64,000 nucleotides of DNA from UBA10349 sp003485905. GTDB lineage: Bacteria > Pseudomonadota > Gammaproteobacteria > Arenicellales > Arenicellaceae. Shown piece by piece: positions 61,712-64,000 of the stretch. Position numbers and translations under genes: made by a program. A model generated the notes under the pieces. It saw only the letters and a list, made by a program, of their open reading frames with translations, ran no database searches and was not told the DNA's origin. Numbering within the stretch: the first letter of the stretch is position 1; each line of letters starts with the position of its first letter. The DNA lies in NCBI GenBank assembly GCA_943787185.1, contig CALSLL010000003.1, forward strand, positions 124,001 through 188,000, written 5' to 3'.

Positions 61712-64000
61712 GTAGCTCACTACAACTTCCGAAAAATGTCGAAGATGCACTCCTTCAATCTGACCCTTCAACGTCACGCCGCAACTTTCTCAAGTCCTCT
61801 GGAGCTCTAATTCTAACTGTCGGTGCTAACACTATTTTTGGGAGTAAAGTGCGAGCGCAATCGATGGACAGCGGCCCATTTACAGACCCTGATTTTCTAG
61901 AGCTCGACACCTGGATAGTCATACATCCAGACAACACAGCAAGCTTCTTCGTCGGTAAGACAGATGGTGGTCAAGGCACTGGCACGGCATTCCGACAAAT
62001 GATGTGCGACGAGCTCGACATTGCCTACGATAAGACTGATCTCGTTATGGGCAGCACAGATACAACACCCGACCAAGGTGGCTCAGGCGGCTCAGATGGC
62101 GTAGAGCGCGACGGTTGGCCAATGCGAAGAGTTGCAGCTGAAGCAAGGCGCGTGCTGCTCAGGCTGGCATCCGAGCATCTCAGTATTCCTGTTACCGATC
62201 TTACGGCTAACAATGCGGTTATCTCCAGCAAAAGCGATGCATCAAAATCAGTTACTTACGCTGAACTGATTGGTGGAAGAACATTCGACGTTTCGCTCAA
62301 AGGAGAAAATGTTAATGCAACAACCGGGGAAGCAAACGTCAAATCCGTTAGCGAGCTCAACGTTATAGGTCAATCCATACAACGCTATGACATTCCTGCA
62401 AAGGTGGATGGGTCGTTGACATGGGCAGTGGATGTAAAGCTGCCCGGCATGGTTCATGCACGAAACATAAGGCCGACACTCGCGGGTGCGACACTAGGCA
62501 GTATCGATGAATCATCAGTCTCAGATACTCCAGGTTTTATCCGCATTGTAAGCCGCGGCAATTACGTAGCCGTGGTCTGCGAGCGAGAAGAACAAGCCAT
62601 TATCGCTGCTCGCCTATTGAAAGTTGATTGGCAGGCGCCTTCCGAATCAGCATTTCCAGCATCAGAAAATTTATTTGACTACATGCGGAACGCAGCAATT
62701 GCAGCAAACAGCGTTTCAGATGTTACGGGTGAACCTGATTCAGCGCTCGGAGCTGCCGAACAGGTTATTGAGGCGGAGTATCAGGTCCCATTTCAGGGAC
62801 ATACAGCCATTGGACCTGCGCATGCTCTAGCCGACCCGTCCGACGGACAAATGACCATCTACTCCAATGACATGAAGTCCTATGGCCTGCGCAGGGGAGT
62901 TGCGAAGTTTCTCAGCATACCCGAAGAACAGGTTCGGGTTGTTTACATGGATGGACCTCAAGTATATGGCCGTACCGCAGCCGACGATGCCGGTTTTGAA
63001 GCTGCATTCTTAGCCAATGAGCTTGGACGACCAGTCCGCATACAATGGATGCGAGATGAGGAGACAGCATGGGACACCAAGGGTCCTGCTTACACTTTCA
63101 AGCTGCGAGGGGGTCTTGATGCGCAAGGGAAAGTTGTGGCTCTCGATTATGCCGCACGTTCCGCAGACTTCAATCATCTTGGGTATAATCAGGCAGACAC
63201 AGTACTAATTGCTCAACTAATGGGCATACGCCCGGCCAAACCCGCTGAGGGTCGTGCTGTAACACCCTCTATCAAATACTCTATCCCAAACCAACGCATG
63301 ACTGCCGACGTGGTTAGCCTCCCTTTGATCTGGGAGACGCCACTTCGCACGGGTAATCTGCGGGATCCGAATGGGCCGCAAGTAACATTTGCATTTGAAT
63401 CATTCATTGACGAGTTAGCCAGTGCAACAAACGCTGACCCAGTTCAGTTTCGGCTCGATCTATTAAGCGCCAGTGATGAGGATGACCTGCTAAGGAAGGC
63501 CCGATCCATCGCCACCTTGAATGCCGCGGCTGAAAGGTTCGGTTGGGATACCCGACCTTCTCCGAAACCAAGCACGTCAGAATTGGATAGCCCGGTCGTC
63601 ACTGGGCGCGGACTCGGCTACACCTACCGTAACGGCACAGTTGTGGCGTTAATTGCTGAGGTCGAAGTAAACCGGACTACTGGCCACGTCTGGGTCAAGC
63701 GCATGGTCTGCGGTCATGACTGTGGGCTGGTAATAAACCCTGCCGGGCTCAGTCATACTGTAGAGTGCGGAATATTACATGGGGTAAGCAGAGCGCTATG
63801 GGAAGAAGTTCAATTCGATACCGAGAAAGTCAAAAGTGTTGATTGGGTATCATATCCTAGCCTTCGACATTCTGACACTCCGGAATCAATCGAAATCGTT
63901 CAGGTCAACGGCGACCCAAACCCTAACCGCGATGATCTCCCCCACTATGGTGCTGGTGAAGCGAGTCATAAGCCAGTTATCGCTGCAGTAGCGAACGCAA
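61708..64000 (+). CDS. Tat-exported molybdopterin subunit of an isoquinoline-oxidoreductase-like hydroxylase (partial, 3' end beyond the right edge)
   Basis: At least 764 residues are encoded. A twin-arginine signal (SRRNFLK at 23-29) marks export through Tat with bound cofactor. The molybdopterin regions are visible: DGGQGTGTAFRQMMCDEL, IGPAHALADP, and at the edge GAGEASHKP, whose Glu should be the catalytic base. It resembles IorB; electrons usually go to a cytochrome, so the enzyme is periplasmic. The substrate is unknown. It is cut off by the window edge within the last conserved motif. Confidence 0.92.
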   Translation, partial: MSSSLQLPKNVEDALLQSDPSTSRRNFLKSSGALILTVGANTIFGSKVRAQSMDSGPFTDPDFLELDTWIVIHPDNTASFFVGKTDGGQGTGTAFRQMMCDELDIAYDKTDLVMGSTDTTPDQGGSGGSDGVERDGWPMRRVAAEARRVLLRLASEHLSIPVTDLTANNAVISSKSDASKSVTYAELIGGRTFDVSLKGENVNATTGEANVKSVSELNVIGQSIQRYDIPAKVDGSLTWAVDVKLPGMVHARNIRPTLAGATLGSIDESSVSDTPGFIRIVSRGNYVAVVCEREEQAIIAARLLKVDWQAPSESAFPASENLFDYMRNAAIAANSVSDVTGEPDSALGAAEQVIEAEYQVPFQGHTAIGPAHALADPSDGQMTIYSNDMKSYGLRRGVAKFLSIPEEQVRVVYMDGPQVYGRTAADDAGFEAAFLANELGRPVRIQWMRDEETAWDTKGPAYTFKLRGGLDAQGKVVALDYAARSADFNHLGYNQADTVLIAQLMGIRPAKPAEGRAVTPSIKYSIPNQRMTADVVSLPLIWETPLRTGNLRDPNGPQVTFAFESFIDELASATNADPVQFRLDLLSASDEDDLLRKARSIATLNAAAERFGWDTRPSPKPSTSELDSPVVTGRGLGYTYRNGTVVALIAEVEVNRTTGHVWVKRMVCGHDCGLVINPAGLSHTVECGILHGVSRALWEEVQFDTEKVKSVDWVSYPSLRHSDTPESIEIVQVNGDPNPNRDDLPHYGAGEASHKPVIAAVANA

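Noticed and set aside
62624..62830. Small plus-strand ORF inside the molybdopterin subunit gene
   Set aside because: It lies in another frame of a strongly conserved gene and has no ribosome site or family features.
1..64000. Insertion sequences, prophage, integrase, CRISPR array
   Set aside because: No transposase, integrase or phage structural protein, no terminal inverted repeats with target duplications, and no regularly spaced direct repeats were found on reading through.

Overview
This window is a contiguous stretch of a Gammaproteobacterial chromosome of moderate GC, probably from a marine or otherwise environmental, poorly described lineage. The class call rests on gene order and gene types: kdsB-ycaR-lpxK-msbA-exbD-exbB-comEC, lolC/E-lolD, prfB-lysS with the classical RF2 frameshift, rnhA-dnaQ next to a methyltransferase, acnB, truD, nagZ and a RelA-type (p)ppGpp synthetase. 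I see no transposase, integrase, phage gene or CRISPR array. I cannot name a genus from the sequence.

Layout. 1-7.1 kb: recJ (cut by the left edge), a VanZ-like membrane protein, acnB, and a CorB/HlyC-type transporter followed by two small exported proteins. 7.2-11.3 kb: tsaB, a DinG/YoaA helicase, rfbD and rfbC. 11.5-14 kb: dinB, an exported phosphodiesterase and a tRNA-Ala(GGC)/tRNA-Glu(TTC) unit with its own promoter and terminator. 14.2-20.4 kb: a pentapeptide-repeat protein, dnaQ, rnhA, a methyltransferase, rimI, a family-4 uracil-DNA glycosylase and leuA. 20.6-23.3 kb: a compact operon of a GT2 glycosyltransferase, a nucleoside-phosphorylase-like protein and a spore-photoproduct-lyase-like radical SAM protein. 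23.3-23.7 kb: no protein gene, but a promoter-like sequence and a strong orphan terminator suggest a small RNA. 23.7-28 kb: mdh, a DUF2520 protein and relA. 28-35.6 kb: two SCO proteins, a PCuAC copper chaperone, a beta-propeller, a methyltransferase, a 2-hydroxyacid dehydrogenase, pabB and truD. 35.6-45.1 kb: the envelope block, namely nagZ, a signal-less YkuD enzyme, a low-molecular-weight phosphatase, kdsB, ycaR, lpxK, msbA, exbDB and comEC. 45.3-50.7 kb: a DUF2062 protein, lolD, lolC/E, lysS and prfB.

50.9-64 kb is the accessory part. It carries two unrelated molybdenum hydroxylases. The first is a cytoplasmic, four-gene enzyme (FAD, 2Fe-2S, and a molybdopterin subunit encoded as two translationally coupled genes) bounded by its own terminators, next to a sodium:solute symporter with a DUF3311 partner. 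The second is an isoquinoline-oxidoreductase-like pair (2Fe-2S subunit and Tat-exported molybdopterin subunit, cut by the right edge). Beside it are four exported proteins: two DUF6152-type proteins, an exported metallo-beta-lactamase-fold hydrolase and an unnamed secreted domain. In this locus DUF6152 and the unnamed domain occur once fused in one protein and once as two neighbouring genes, which suggests they work together. This periplasmic set is the best candidate for an undescribed system in the window.

Other points worth a second look are a RelA-type synthetase that keeps an apparently intact HD hydrolase site, a probably cytosolic YkuD L,D-carboxypeptidase beside nagZ (peptidoglycan recycling), a reading-frame problem at the 5' end of comEC, and the orphan sRNA-like unit at 23.4-23.6 kb.
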